Shown here piece after piece: positions 32,529-43,489 of a DNA stretch of 64,000 nt; positions within the stretch are counted from its first letter, which is position 1; each line of letters begins with the position of its first letter. The notes under the pieces were generated by a model, which was given only the letters and a program-made list of their open reading frames with translations, was not told where the DNA came from and searched no databases. Position numbers and translations under genes: made by a program. Origin of the DNA: Guyanagaster necrorhizus (Eukaryota > Basidiomycota > Agaricomycetes > Agaricales > Physalacriaceae); the NCBI RefSeq assembly GCF_019112545.1, contig NW_025064890.1:1019818-1083817 (forward strand), in the 5' to 3' direction.

Positions 32529-34471
32529 ATGATTCGTCTGCTCTTTTCCCGACCACCGCCATCTCGGATACCTTCCCTCTCTCCTTCTTCACGCTTAGCC
32601 CGCTCCAGTGTCAGAAAAATGGCCACGGCGTCGACACCTGAATTCGTATGTGCTATGTATCACCATTTTGGAAAAAGTTCTTCATAACTCATCCTTGTTA
32701 GAATAAAATGCTGTATGCCCCTTTGGCAGAGATTGACCCAGAAGTTCAAAATATCATTGACAAGGAGTCATGGAGACAACTTTCTGGTCTTGAGCTGATT
32801 GCTTCAGAGGTGTGTTATTCCGACAATTTGGAGCGTGCATATCGGCTGAAAGAAAGTGTAGAACCTTACCAGCCAGGCCGTCATGGAAGCGAATGGCTCT
32901 ATTCTGACAAACAAGTATTCGGAAGGTCTCCCAGGTGCTCGTTACTACGGTGGTAACGAATACATCGACGAACTCGAGAACCTTTGTCGCAAACGGGCGC
33001 TCAAAGCGTTCAACCTCGATCCTGCAAAATGGGGTGTTAACGTGCAGCCTTACTCTGGAAGCGTGCGTTTATTCTCTCCTCGTCCAAATCCGCACTCAGA
33101 TATATTTTTTCCTTTTAGACGGCCAAGTAGGTTGGCTATGAACTCGAACAATAGTTTCTTACGTTTCATTTAGCTTTGCCGCCTTCACTGCGCTCATTCA
33201 ACCGAATGATCGTCTCATGGGTCTTGGCCTTCCCGACGGTGGCCATCTCACTCACGGTTATTACGTGCGTATTGCTCGCTAATAAGAATAACTGCTATTT
33301 GACTCGATATCACTAGACTGCGAAAAAGAAAATGACGGCCTCCTCCATCTACTTCCAATCATTACCATATTCCATTACTTCTGACACGAACCTCATCGAT
33401 TATCCCTCTCTTGCTGCCCAAGCCAAGATATTCAAACCAAGAATGATTGTCTGTGGCGCCTCTGCGTACCCTCGTGACTGGGACTATGCTGAACTCAAAA
33501 AGACGGCCGAGAAGGAAGGCGCGTGGCTCCTGTGCGACATGGCCCACACGAGCGGTCTCGTCGCTGCCCAAGAACTTAACAGCCCATTTGACTACTGCGA
33601 TGTAGTCACGACCACGACGTGAGTTCTCAGCTTTTGGGTTGCCTCACGCGTTGACGCGTATCTATAGACACAAGACGCTCCGTGGACCTCGTGCCGGTCT
33701 CATCTTCTTCCGGAAAGACCTCGAGAACGCCAAGGACCTCGAGAAACGCGTCAACGAGGCCGTCTTCCCCGCGTGCCAGGGTGGTCCCCACAATAACGTA
33801 TGTCCTATCGCTTCATTTGGCTCCGCCTGCGCTCACCATCTTATAGACGATCGCCGCTGTCGCCACCGCTCTCCTTCAAGTTGCCCAGCCTGCATTCAAG
33901 GATTACGCGAAACAGGTTATCCTGAATGCTCGCACTCTGGCTGCTTCTCTCTCTGAGCATGGCTACAAGCTCCAAACGGGCGGAACGGACAATCATCTCG
34001 TTCTCTGGGATCTTCGTCCTCTCGGTCTGACTGGTAGCAAAATCGAAAAGGTCTGTGATCTTATGGGCATCACCATCAACAGTGCGTTCATTATTCTCTG
34101 AGAATGCTCATGCTAATCACTCTATCAACATAGAAAACGCTGTCTCTGGTGACGCTTCCGCGCAGGTCCCCGGTGGTATTCGTCTAGGCACCTCCGCTTT
34201 GACTTCACGAAACATGGTCGAGTCCGATATCAAAGTCGTCGCAGACCTCTTGCACCGCGCCGTCCAGCTGTCTCTGATCCTGCAGAAGGAAGCCGGAACA
34301 AAGATGCTGAAGGACTTTGTGCGCGTTGCGACTACGCAGGAGGAGGGCAAGGAGGGCTACGCCAAGGTGAAGCAGCTAAGAGACGAAGTACGGGCCTTCG
34401 CTAAGCAATGGCCGCTCCCGGGTGTGGATGCGGCAACATTCAAGAAGCCTGAGGGTATCCATGACGATTGA
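32529..34471 (+). CDS. SHMT: Serine hydroxymethyltransferase, 509 aa
   Basis: Nine exons in frame: 32529-32645, 32702-32809, 32862-33062, 33119-33126, 33174-33264, 33317-33618, 33668-33797, 33847-34081 and 34134-34471. The enzyme interconverts serine and glycine with tetrahydrofolate, using PLP. Visible marks are [25 protein letters not shown], the PLP lysine Lys278 in [24 protein letters not shown] and a full C-terminus. The first 30 residues are Arg/Ser-rich without acidic residues, a mitochondrial presequence. A second in-frame ATG at 32619 (residue 31, VRKMATAS) would give a cytosolic form, so one gene may serve both compartments. Exon 4 has only 8 bases. The assignment is secure; the dual localisation is inference. 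Confidence 0.95.
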
Positions 34472-34580
34472 GAGCTGCTTGCTTTATGTGATAATGTTGG
34501 CTTTGACACGACTTAGAAGATTCAACAATCATTGTATTTTGTAGCCCTACGTCCTGCGGACATTCAACATCGTCCGAATA

Positions 34581-35762
34581 TTATCTGTGCGATATATGTA
34601 AACGTGAAATTGGTTGTCGGCATCTCTCAATCAACAGGTTGCCTCGCTGGCTACATGTCGCCAGTCTGTCCTTCAATCCTTCGCATATCTGCTCAAAAAC
34701 GGCGTAGCCGTATACCAGAAACCTCAGACGTGCTCCTGACAGCCGCCCTGAGAAAAGTTGATCCAGGTCCACCCAGTCGATGGAATCATCCTCGGTGTCC
34801 AACTCATCTCCCGACCAAGGCGATATCCCCAGATCGACGTTCTCTAGCGCTGCGGGGTTTAGTCGGTGCAGCATCTTTACGATCCATGGCCCAGCACTCG
34901 TCACCTGCGACACCTCCATGTTACTAATAAAATAATCGACCCTCAGACGGCGCAAGCTGGCATTCAAACCTAAGTCTGCTGAGAGGTAAAAGTCTTCTGA
35001 AGGCCGGGAGTCAGCGAGAAAAAATCTCAAAACACAATCATGGACCGCACCTGCGTCGCCTCCAGCGTCGAATGACCAGAATCCAAAGGTGAGCGTCTGT
35101 AGTGCCTCCCCGAGATGGGAGAGGTACGTGCCGATGGACCGGGTGTCTGCAGGTCGCACGGAATAGCCGAGGTCGATGTGCGGTATCAATGGGATAGGTT
35201 CGAGGGAACACAGCCGGTCGAAGATGTCCCGCTGACAGCAGTCAGACAATGTCAAATAGGTTAGGCTGATAGGTGGAGGGCGTATATCCTCGTGAGGATC
35301 TGGCCAAGACGTATCGTGAATCGAAAGTGATTGGAGAAGGGGGAAAGATGTGATGAAGTCGAGTGCGTGGGAGAGGGAGTCGAAGATAATTTTGTCCAGG
35401 CGGAGATTCGTGATACCGGGAAACTTGGCCGATAAGGTGGATAGGCTGGGCTCCCATTTGGCAAACTTGACGTATAGGGAAGTTGTATTCTGTAGGACGG
35501 GGAGGGTTCGCGAGAATGCCTCTGTCTCTAGCTGGGGTTCCAGTACGAGGTAGACGTCATGTAAAGTCTGTGGAATGAAGGCATTGGTATTGGCGCAAAG
35601 TTCGACAAATTTGTATTGGTTTAATGCCGTCACAACAGCACGGAAATAATGACGACGGCTCGACTGGAGCCAGTATTTGGAGACGAGACTACAAGTCTTC
35701 AAAGTCGAAGGATCGTCACGCAAATAGTCCAAGATCACATCCATGAGCTCAGCTGGAACCAT
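34581..35762 (-). CDS. F-box protein, 393 aa
   Basis: Single exon. The frame is open from 35831, but the first ATG is at 35762, and the F-box starts right after it (VPAELMDVILDYLRDDPSTLKTCSLVSKYW). The remaining residues form irregular Leu-rich repeats (TNLRLDKIIFDSL, LTYLTLSDC, LRRLRVDYF) and an acidic stretch near the C-terminus. It is a probable SCF substrate adaptor. The gene converges on SHMT with 109 bp between the stops, and it is the last host gene before the transposon block. Confidence 0.8.
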   Translation of the reverse strand: MVPAELMDVILDYLRDDPSTLKTCSLVSKYWLQSSRRHYFRAVVTALNQYKFVELCANTNAFIPQTLHDVYLVLEPQLETEAFSRTLPVLQNTTSLYVKFAKWEPSLSTLSAKFPGITNLRLDKIIFDSLSHALDFITSFPLLQSLSIHDTSWPDPHEDIRPPPISLTYLTLSDCCQRDIFDRLCSLEPIPLIPHIDLGYSVRPADTRSIGTYLSHLGEALQTLTFGFWSFDAGGDAGAVHDCVLRFFLADSRPSEDFYLSADLGLNASLRRLRVDYFISNMEVSQVTSAGPWIVKMLHRLNPAALENVDLGISPWSGDELDTEDDSIDWVDLDQLFSGRLSGARLRFLVYGYAVFEQICEGLKDRLATCSQRGNLLIERCRQPISRLHISHR

Positions 35763-36102
35763 TGTAGAGGTATTTCTTCGTATCGCATCAGATAATTGAG
35801 TACAAGTCTGAAAGGATGTAACTTTCACCACTATCTAGAAATCCATCATAGCCCGTAAGCGTAGTGTTGCTAGCGAAAGCGAAGTCGAAATAAATCTACG
35901 ACGGAACAATATCTCCCGTACAATTTTCGACTCCGGAGGAGCGTGTATGGAAGGGATAAGTCGTCGAAGAGTTTTGAAAAGAAGAATGGAATCGGAGGTG
36001 AAATTTTATGGAGTGGCGACAGCCTCTGATCCAAATATAACACGTAATGCATGGTCTGTGCGCACTCCCTGAGACATAAGGCGTATCCGGACATCCGACA
36101 AC
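35763..36102. other. Host/transposon transition, no gene seen
   Basis: The last stretch with ordinary CpG content, upstream of the F-box gene. No feature recognised. Confidence 0.4.
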
Positions 36103-36190
36103 CTTACCACTCTGGCCTTTTGGCTTAGATCAAGTGCAGTATCTGTTCTTAATAGTTTAATCACTATTACAGAGGCACCACTCTGTATTG
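36103..36190 (+). ncRNA. U2 snRNA-like sequence, probable pseudogene
   Basis: GGCCTTTTGGCTTAGATCAA, then GTATCTGTTCTTA and GTTTAAT, follow U2 snRNA 5' sequence base for base apart from a few changes. Downstream, AATAGT (36151-36156) pairs with ACTATT (36163-36168), as in stem IIa, and ACAGAG (36169-36174) with CTCTGT (36181-36186), as in stem IIb. The branch-point-recognition hexamer GTAGTA is GCAGTA here (36136-36141), and no AUUUUUGG-type Sm site follows, so a working U2 is unlikely. ACCACTCTG occurs at both ends (36106-36114 and 36177-36185). The piece sits exactly at the host/transposon boundary. Confidence 0.6.
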
Positions 36191-36594
36191 GTTATATATC
36201 TGCTGTCCTTGTCCTTTGTGCTCTGCTTGCAACATCAAGACATGATGACCTTGCCACTGCAGTACCAGCTTGTGTCATCGGGGGATCCCTTTCTTTTCAC
36301 TGTGCATGTGCAAAAACTTCCAGTTGACAGTTTTTGGTAGCAGCAAACATACACTTGGGATAGTTGACTATTTCTTACATATCATGTTATTCAACAAGTG
36401 TACATAAGTGTGGAAGGCTTGACCAATGCTACATGGTGGTGATAGTGACCACACATGCACATTGTGGTATCACAAATGCACAAAAATTTGCCAGCTTTCT
36501 TACAGATAGGCAGAAAAATGCATCCTGTCTTAAGTAGTGTGATTAGTTGCAGAATGGTGTTCATTTCAGGCATGTCATCCACCAGCAAAAAGTT
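36191..36594. repeat. CpG-poor repeat-derived DNA of unknown type
   Basis: Composition is like the transposon block on its right, with no recognisable protein. It may be the 3' part of the element that carried the U2-like sequence. Confidence 0.35.
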
Positions 36595-36802
36595 TGTTGT
36601 AAGTAGAGAGCAGAGTAATGTACAGAGGATTAGAATTAGCCTCTCAAGAGAGAGACATTCTACTTAAATACATTTTGTATTACTTTGAGATCTTTCTATG
36701 AAATACTAAATAAGTCTGGATTATGATCCAAGTCAGCTGCTGCTGATTGGCATTGTATCTTCAAGTACATTCTCATACTCACTTGAGATTGCTATCCCAA
36801 CA
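36595..36802 (-). repeat. Probable copia-type LTR (208 bp)
   Basis: Bounded by TGTTGTAAG (plus-strand left end) and CTATCCCAACA (right end), that is TGTTGGGATAG...CTTACAACA in element orientation. A purine-rich tract (GGGAGAG) lies immediately outside its 5' end, as expected for a 3' LTR of a minus-strand element, and a TATTTAA box is inside. Confidence 0.5.
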
Positions 36803-38481
36803 CTCTCCCTCAATTCTGAGTTCCCAGAATATCTGCAGATAGATACTCATATAATGGTCTTGGTAGGCCTTTAGTGAATATATCTGCTAAGTTCTCCTCT
36901 GATGTGCAGTGCTGAACTTTGACTTTGTTTGAAGCCATATGCTCATGAACAAAGTGGTGCCATATGTTTATATGCTTTGATCATACATAAAATATGAGGT
37001 TCTCAGTGAATTTGATTGCTGATTGATTGTTGACAAAAATAGTTGTCACTTTATAAGATGGCAATTCTAATTTGGTTAAGAGTGCTTGTAGCCAAATTAC
37101 TTCTCAGATTGTGTGTGCAAGGACCATATATTCTGCTTCTATAGTGAATAAGGCTATAGTGAGCTGTTTCTTTGAGCTCCAAGTAACAGCTCCCCTGCAT
37201 AGATACAGACATAACCAGATGTTAATCTTCTATCTACTCTATCTTCTCTCCAGTCTGAGTCTGAATAAAGTATCAGCTTATTCATAGTCTCTCCATATGT
37301 GATTCCAAAGTCTAGAGTCTCCTTCAGATAGTGGAAAACTCACTTCAAGGCTGTGACATACTCAGCAGCCAGATTCTGCACATACTTGCTTGATTTGGTG
37401 ATAGCATATGTGATGTCAGGCCAGAATCTATTGGCTGCATACATTAGTGATCCAACACCAGTATGGTAATATTGCCTGGTGGCTGTGTCAATGTCTTGTA
37501 GGTCTTCTGTTGGAATTTTCTCTAGCTGTACATTTGGGTCTATAGACATTTTGACTGGTTTGCAGTCATTCATGCCCATTTGCTCAAGTACTTTGAGAAT
37601 ATATGCCTTCTGGGATAGAGTGATAGTGCTCTTATTCCAATTCCTGTTTATCTTCATGCCTAATATATATTGAATCTCTCTCATGTCTGTGACATTTAGC
37701 TTCTTCTTAAGCTCTTCTTTCATTTTAGACATGGTTTCATCATCTGAGGCAAGCAATATCATGTCATCAACATGTACAGCTATGATTATAGGACTAGAAC
37801 TCATTTGTCTGATGTACACACATTGATCACTGATCAATCTGGTGTATTCAAGTCCCAAAAATGTAGCATTTAATTTATTGTTCTAAACTCAGCCAGATTG
37901 CTTGAGTCCATACAATGTTAATTTGAGGTGTGCTGCTTTTCCACTCCTATCTGAATATTCAGAGGGCTATATCATATAGATGGATTCATTGAGTTTATTA
38001 TTTAAGTAAGCTCCAACAATATTTATTTCATGAATGATTAGATTTCTTTAAGCAGCAATTGCCATAAGTAGGCAGAATATGTCCAGCCTGACAACAGGTG
38101 CATATGTCTCAAAGAAATCAATGCCAGATACCTGTGAAAATCCTTTTGCAACAAGTCTGGCCTTATACCTGGTGATTTTCCCATCACCATTCCTTTTCAA
38201 TCTGTAAGTCCACTTGCAATCTACAAGTGATCTGTCTTTGGGTAATTCTTCCAGCTGTCATGTGCCTAGAAAAGTCAATAGATTGTATTCTTCATCTATT
38301 GCTTTCTTCCAATGATGCCAGTCTGGCCTTGTCTTAGCTTCTTCAAGGCTTAATAGCTTATCACTGAGGTTGTCTGCAGTTTCTCCAATGCATGCATAGT
38401 CTATTGCAACATTTACAACTTTCAAAAATGATTCTTCTGAGGTATGCTGTTGTTCCAATATTTTCACAGCTCATGCACTTG
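36803..38481 (-). mobile_element. Ty1/copia pol relic: RT and RNase H
   Basis: Minus strand. The N-terminal RT entry reads EEAKTRPDWHHWKKAIDEEY (38258-38467). The longest open part (37340-37858) has the catalytic VHVDDMILLAS, then LGMKI and YHTGVGSLMYAANRFWPDI. RNase H with KHINIWHHFVHE and ADIFTKGLPRPL follows down to about 36840. Stops interrupt the frame in several places. Integrase and protease are missing. The element is cut on its 5' side by gypsy element A; the perfect GATTA duplication implies that the DNA at 48056 was originally adjacent. Confidence 0.75.
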
Positions 38482-38486
38482 GATTA

Positions 38487-38955
38487 TATTATGATTTTTC
38501 CATCTTTTTACTTTTTTTGTGACTTAACCCCTATTTATGCTTAGTCAGAGCACTTAGACCAGTGCTTAAGACTGTGAGACTGGCTTAGTCATCACAACAA
38601 AGCCTAGTCAGTCATTGTCTTCTGATGCAACAGTGTTGCCCAACAATGCACAATGAACCTTTTGTGTACAGTAATGATGTCTAAGAACAATGGGCATAAA
38701 GGACTTGACAATGTACAATAGGCAGTAGTATATTTAGACCTGATCTGTATAGTATTTAAGGTGGCTTGCTCTCACTGGAAATCCTCAGCTTTGAGCTAAA
38801 GTTTATTCCATCTTATTCTACTCTCAAGCTACTCTCAAAGGCCTTAAAGCATATTGGTCAATAAAGCACAATAAGTGAATTCTAGTGGAAGTCTCAAATG
38901 TGAAGACACACTAGTCTATCACATGTTTCTGATCATGTGCAGCTTGAGTCTAACA
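38487..38955 (+). repeat. 5' LTR of gypsy A
   Basis: 469 bp, starting TATTATGATT (ancestral TG changed to TA) and ending GTCTAACA. It contains TATTTAAG followed by AGCTTTGAGCTAA (38787-38799), the probable RNA start. Confidence 0.85.
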
Positions 38956-41389
38956 ATTAGCTTGAGGCTTTTACTTCTCTTTCCTTATGCATTATAGTGT
39001 GGAGAAAACCAAATGCCTCCAATCAACTTATCAGACCTGAACTTTGATCATGAGTTCTTTGAACTCCTTGCTTCCATTATCAGAACATTGTTAGGATTAT
39101 TGATGATCATCTAGCTATGCCAGAGATGCTAATCAATCACTGCCTGGGCTGTCAGATATTATCAAGAGTTCTAAAACATCCATTATATTCTATGCAATAT
39201 AACCCTCAACCTTCCTCTTCATGATATTCCCAAATTCTGATGAATATCCCATCAGCTTATGGCAAGCCCCATATCTGAAGCTAAGCCTAGCAGCTCACAT
39301 ACAAGGGATGTTCAAGAAGAAGAACACTGATACCTCCCCAGATCAATCAGCAGAAACAGAGACAATTGTCTCACAGGATTTTGAAATCTATAGATCCTGC
39401 CCTCTATTCTAAACCATAAGGATGAAGACCTTTCAGAGGACTTTTTCTGCCAGTCTCTCTCCTCTGACTCTTCCACTGCTCCTAGAACCCATGAGATTGC
39501 TGATCACACTCAGGATTTCCTTGATGCTACTAGGATGGCTCAGAGATCTCAGCATACTCCTCTTGACAACTACCAAACTCTGAACTCAAGCCTTGCCTCA
39601 ACTCCAAGGTCCTTTAGGACCAGTGCTGGGATGAAAAGGTCTTCCTCTCAGCAAATCTATGACTGATGAGAAGAGGAGACAGCAAGAGATGAAATTATAC
39701 ACTGACTCTTTCTAGCCTGAGACTTTAACATTTCTTTTAACTAGAATGAAGCAGTTCAACAGGAGAAGCAGTGGCAGAACCAAGGACAAACTGAGTTTTC
39801 AGAAGCTCACAGCAAGCTTGCAGCACACATCCATGCAGAAGGACAGCAAGCCTATGAGAGGGCCAAGTGAGACTGGCAAGCTCATACCTGACAGCATGAG
39901 ATCAAGGCCAAGCATCTCAGCAGTGCATCTCCAGATTGATATGAACTCCAGTTTGAACTCTCTCAGTCAACTTCCATCTTCAGAGAGTCTAGCACAACTA
40001 AGATAGACTCATGGGGTTCAGAACTCCAAGAAGTACTCACAGCAGATAAAGCAAGAAGAAAAGAAGATAGAAGAATTCCTCCTCTACTTTGAGATGATGT
40101 CTCTTGAATCACCATGCACTCTCCATCCCTCTAATATCCCCCTTCCAGCTGAACTCCCAGTCCTGACACCACTCTCAGAGATGACAAGTCCATCCTTGAA
40201 CACTACAGGCTATAAGTTTCTGTCAATACCTATATCTCTGCTTGTGTTCTTCAAAGCTTTCTTGAAAGTAGAGTCACTTGCCAGTTTCTCAATAAAAGAT
40301 TCTATAGAAACTTCAGAATCTATAGTGAGTGCCCAGAGGCAGCAAGAATGGCTGACAGCAACAGGCACAATACACAAATTGGAGTCAGTCCCTAAGTAAA
40401 GCTCTCTATGATTTCAGTCCCTCTCAATCTGAGCCTCACCACTGAACCTAGTATCCAGCTAGAGCAGCAGATCAACAACAATGACAATATGACTGTCCAG
40501 AGATGAGAAGAATATCTTTGACCAGCCTGTCACTTCTCTTCTTGAGGAAAAAGAGAACAAGGACAACCAGGTTGAAGACAATGAGAAAACTGAAAGCAGT
40601 AGAGTGCTCTATGGTGATGGAGATATTTAATACTTTTACTCAGAAGATACAGATGAAGAAGCATCAGAGAAGGAGATTCAAAGAATATGAATGGAGGAGT
40701 ATCAGAAACTGTATATAAAGAGGGTAACATTTTTATGGTATGAAGCCAACTGGTTGGTGTTGCAAATGGGAAAATTATATATTCATACTGAACCAGAAGA
40801 ATAAACAGAGATCCTGCAGCATGCTGCCACTAGCTATGCCACTAAACAGTATAACTAAAACCATCCCAAGAATCTAATTGGTCAGCTGCCAGAGTATCAG
40901 CCAATGCTGTGGACACCATCTGTCACTCTGCAAAGGGCTGTGTATATGGCTTCCTCTCTTTAGAGTCAATATTTGTACTCCACCTCTTCAGTCTGATCAG
41001 TGGCAACTTGATTCTCTCAGTTCTGACTATAGCTGGCAACTTGATCTGCTGGCTTTTGTAATCCTTGGACTGGCAAAGGGAGCCAAATACTTGGTGGATA
41101 ACCACCATCAGATAAAGCCACCAGAAGTGAAACCAGAAAAGATCTGATCCACAATAACTCCAAGATGGTTAAACTAGGCTTCATAATATGTGATGGGATA
41201 ATTGTGCAAAAAGAGGCTGCCCCTCAGGAGAGCCCCATGGCTGACAACAATTCACTCCATTCATTTCTCAGGCTGCCTACTGAATGGTGCCACCCACCCT
41301 TTGACTAGTGGCCTAATCCCATAGGATCACTGCCTGAAAATGCTGTAGTCTTGCAATGCTGACCAGATCTGGTCAGAAAACCTTGTTCC

Positions 41390-42260
41390 TTTAAAGGGGT
41401 TTCTGATGATATTGACTGATTCCTAATTGACTGCAAGCAATATTTTGAGGCATACATTGTTTATCTCAGAACTGACATGAATAAGATTGCATTTACAGCC
41501 TTATATCTGGAGGACAAAGCCAAAATCTGATGGATCCTTATCTCACCTAACTTCTGATTGACTATAAGAGCATACTATTAGTATTTCTTGTGGCTGGTAT
41601 TCAAGCAAATGCTCAATGACAAATTTATTGATCTAGCAGTGCAGGAAGTGCATAAGCAGAAGATCAAGGAGTATAAGATAGGCAATAAAGCAGTCACAGA
41701 CTATTTAAATGAGCTAGAATAGCTCATAAAGCTTGCCAGAATACGGAAGGATATAGCAAATGATGGGAGGATGGTCGAGGCTCTCAAGAGAGGAGTTCCT
41801 AACTCTTATATCACAATGATCTCAGCAATCAGGTTTAACATTCTAGTCAGATACAATGACTGAAAGATCTGAATCATCAAAATGTACAAAGAGTGACAGA
41901 GACAGAAAGCAGAGCAAACCATGCTGTAAGATAACTGGAAGCCCAATAACCTGGCTATATTGACCTCAAAGCCCAACAACACATCCACTCAGAAATCAGG
42001 ACTCTTGACAGCCAACTATGGTACCCAAAAAATAGGTACCAGCACAACATACACAGAGACAAGGAAGCTCATGGACATAGATTGGATGAAGAAAGAAGGC
42101 AAGTGCTTCAACTGCAGGCAGAAGAGCCATATGGCCAAGAATTGCTCCAAGAAGAAATGCATCTGAGAAGATATCTAAATGCAGATTGCTGAATTGCAAA
42201 AGAAAGAAGAAGAGCTTGGCACAGAAACAAAAGTAGAGAAGGTAAAAGATGGGGTCAACC
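41390..42260 (+). pseudogene. Gag of gypsy A, decayed
   Basis: A capsid-like helical stretch with YLEDKAK.WILI and YKIGNKAVTDYLNELE, then a linker and the CCHC knuckle CFNCRQKSHMAKNC at 42104-42145. It is interrupted by at least five stops. It corresponds block for block to gag of gypsy B (58230-59000). An upstream Ser/Pro-rich part may extend to about 39000. Confidence 0.7.
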
Positions 42261-43489
42261 AGTGAGTGATTCCACTGGATCAGCCAATAAGGATAGTATC
42301 ATGGTAGCCACTGGACAGACTAATAGTACTTCTGTAGATACTCATATGTCTAAATCATCTATACATTTGAATATATTCTGTGCTCTGACTACTGATACTG
42401 CCAATAAATCACCAAAACAAACTCAAACACCCACAGGCCAAACAGAGGAAGAGGCTTCCTCCAGATGGCTCAGACTATTCAATACTGAATGGATCTGGAG
42501 AGCCATCAGGAATGCACCAATGGAAGAAGCAGCAAAGGTCATACTCAAGAATTAGATACACAAGACCTGAGTCAAGAAGATCATCAATGAGATGATCAAA
42601 GGGATGAGGAAAGCAGAATGATGCCAAGCCTTGGAGTGGCTCAACAAATTGCATGGACTGTGAAGATATGTCCACTGAACCAAGACTGCAGGATGAGATC
42701 TGATAGTCAAAGCCCAAATTGAAATGCTCACAAACTGAACCAATCATGCAGTTATTATACTAGTCAATAGTGGCTGCACTAGCAGCTTCATCAACCAGTC
42801 TTTTGTTGACAAGCACCAGTTGCCAATATGAGCCACTGCTGTCTCTATTTCCATATACAATGCCAATGGCACTAAGAACTAAGCCAGCTCTATCACTGAG
42901 TTTGTAGAACTGTGACTTAAGATCAGGAATCATTCTAAACAAATTGATCTAGCAGTCATAGATCTTAGGACCAAAGAAGTCTTTCTGAGATACAACTAGT
43001 TGATACAGCACAATTCTCTCATCAACTGAAAAATCAAAAGAATCATGTTCACCCAGTGCAAGTGTTAAAAACTTCCTTTTGAGTTACCAGATGAAGATCC
43101 CAAGGATCAGTGAGATGAGGAGATGGAAGACAGTGAAACTATCCTTGCAGTAGATCTGAAACCCACAATCTATATATGCACCATTCATCATGCCAACAAT
43201 TTGGTGGCCAAAGCTCATGAGCAGAGAAAGAAGAAGACATTTGAGGAGATAGTGTCAGAATAGGCATAGGACTTCAGTGATCTGTTTGAGAAGAAAAGTT
43301 TTAACAAACTCTCTGAACCAAAACTGTGAGACCATGCCATCAAACTGATCCTGAATGCCAATGCCAATCTTGATTGCAAGACATATCCACTTGGCAACAA
43401 TGAGCAACAGGAACTTGATAAGTTTCTCAATGAGAATTTCTCCAGCAAGAGAATTCAACCATCCAAGTCCCCAATAGTGTCCCTCTTCT

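Noticed and set aside
36103..36190. Functional U2 snRNA gene
   Set aside because: The branch-point-recognition hexamer is altered and no Sm site is visible downstream.
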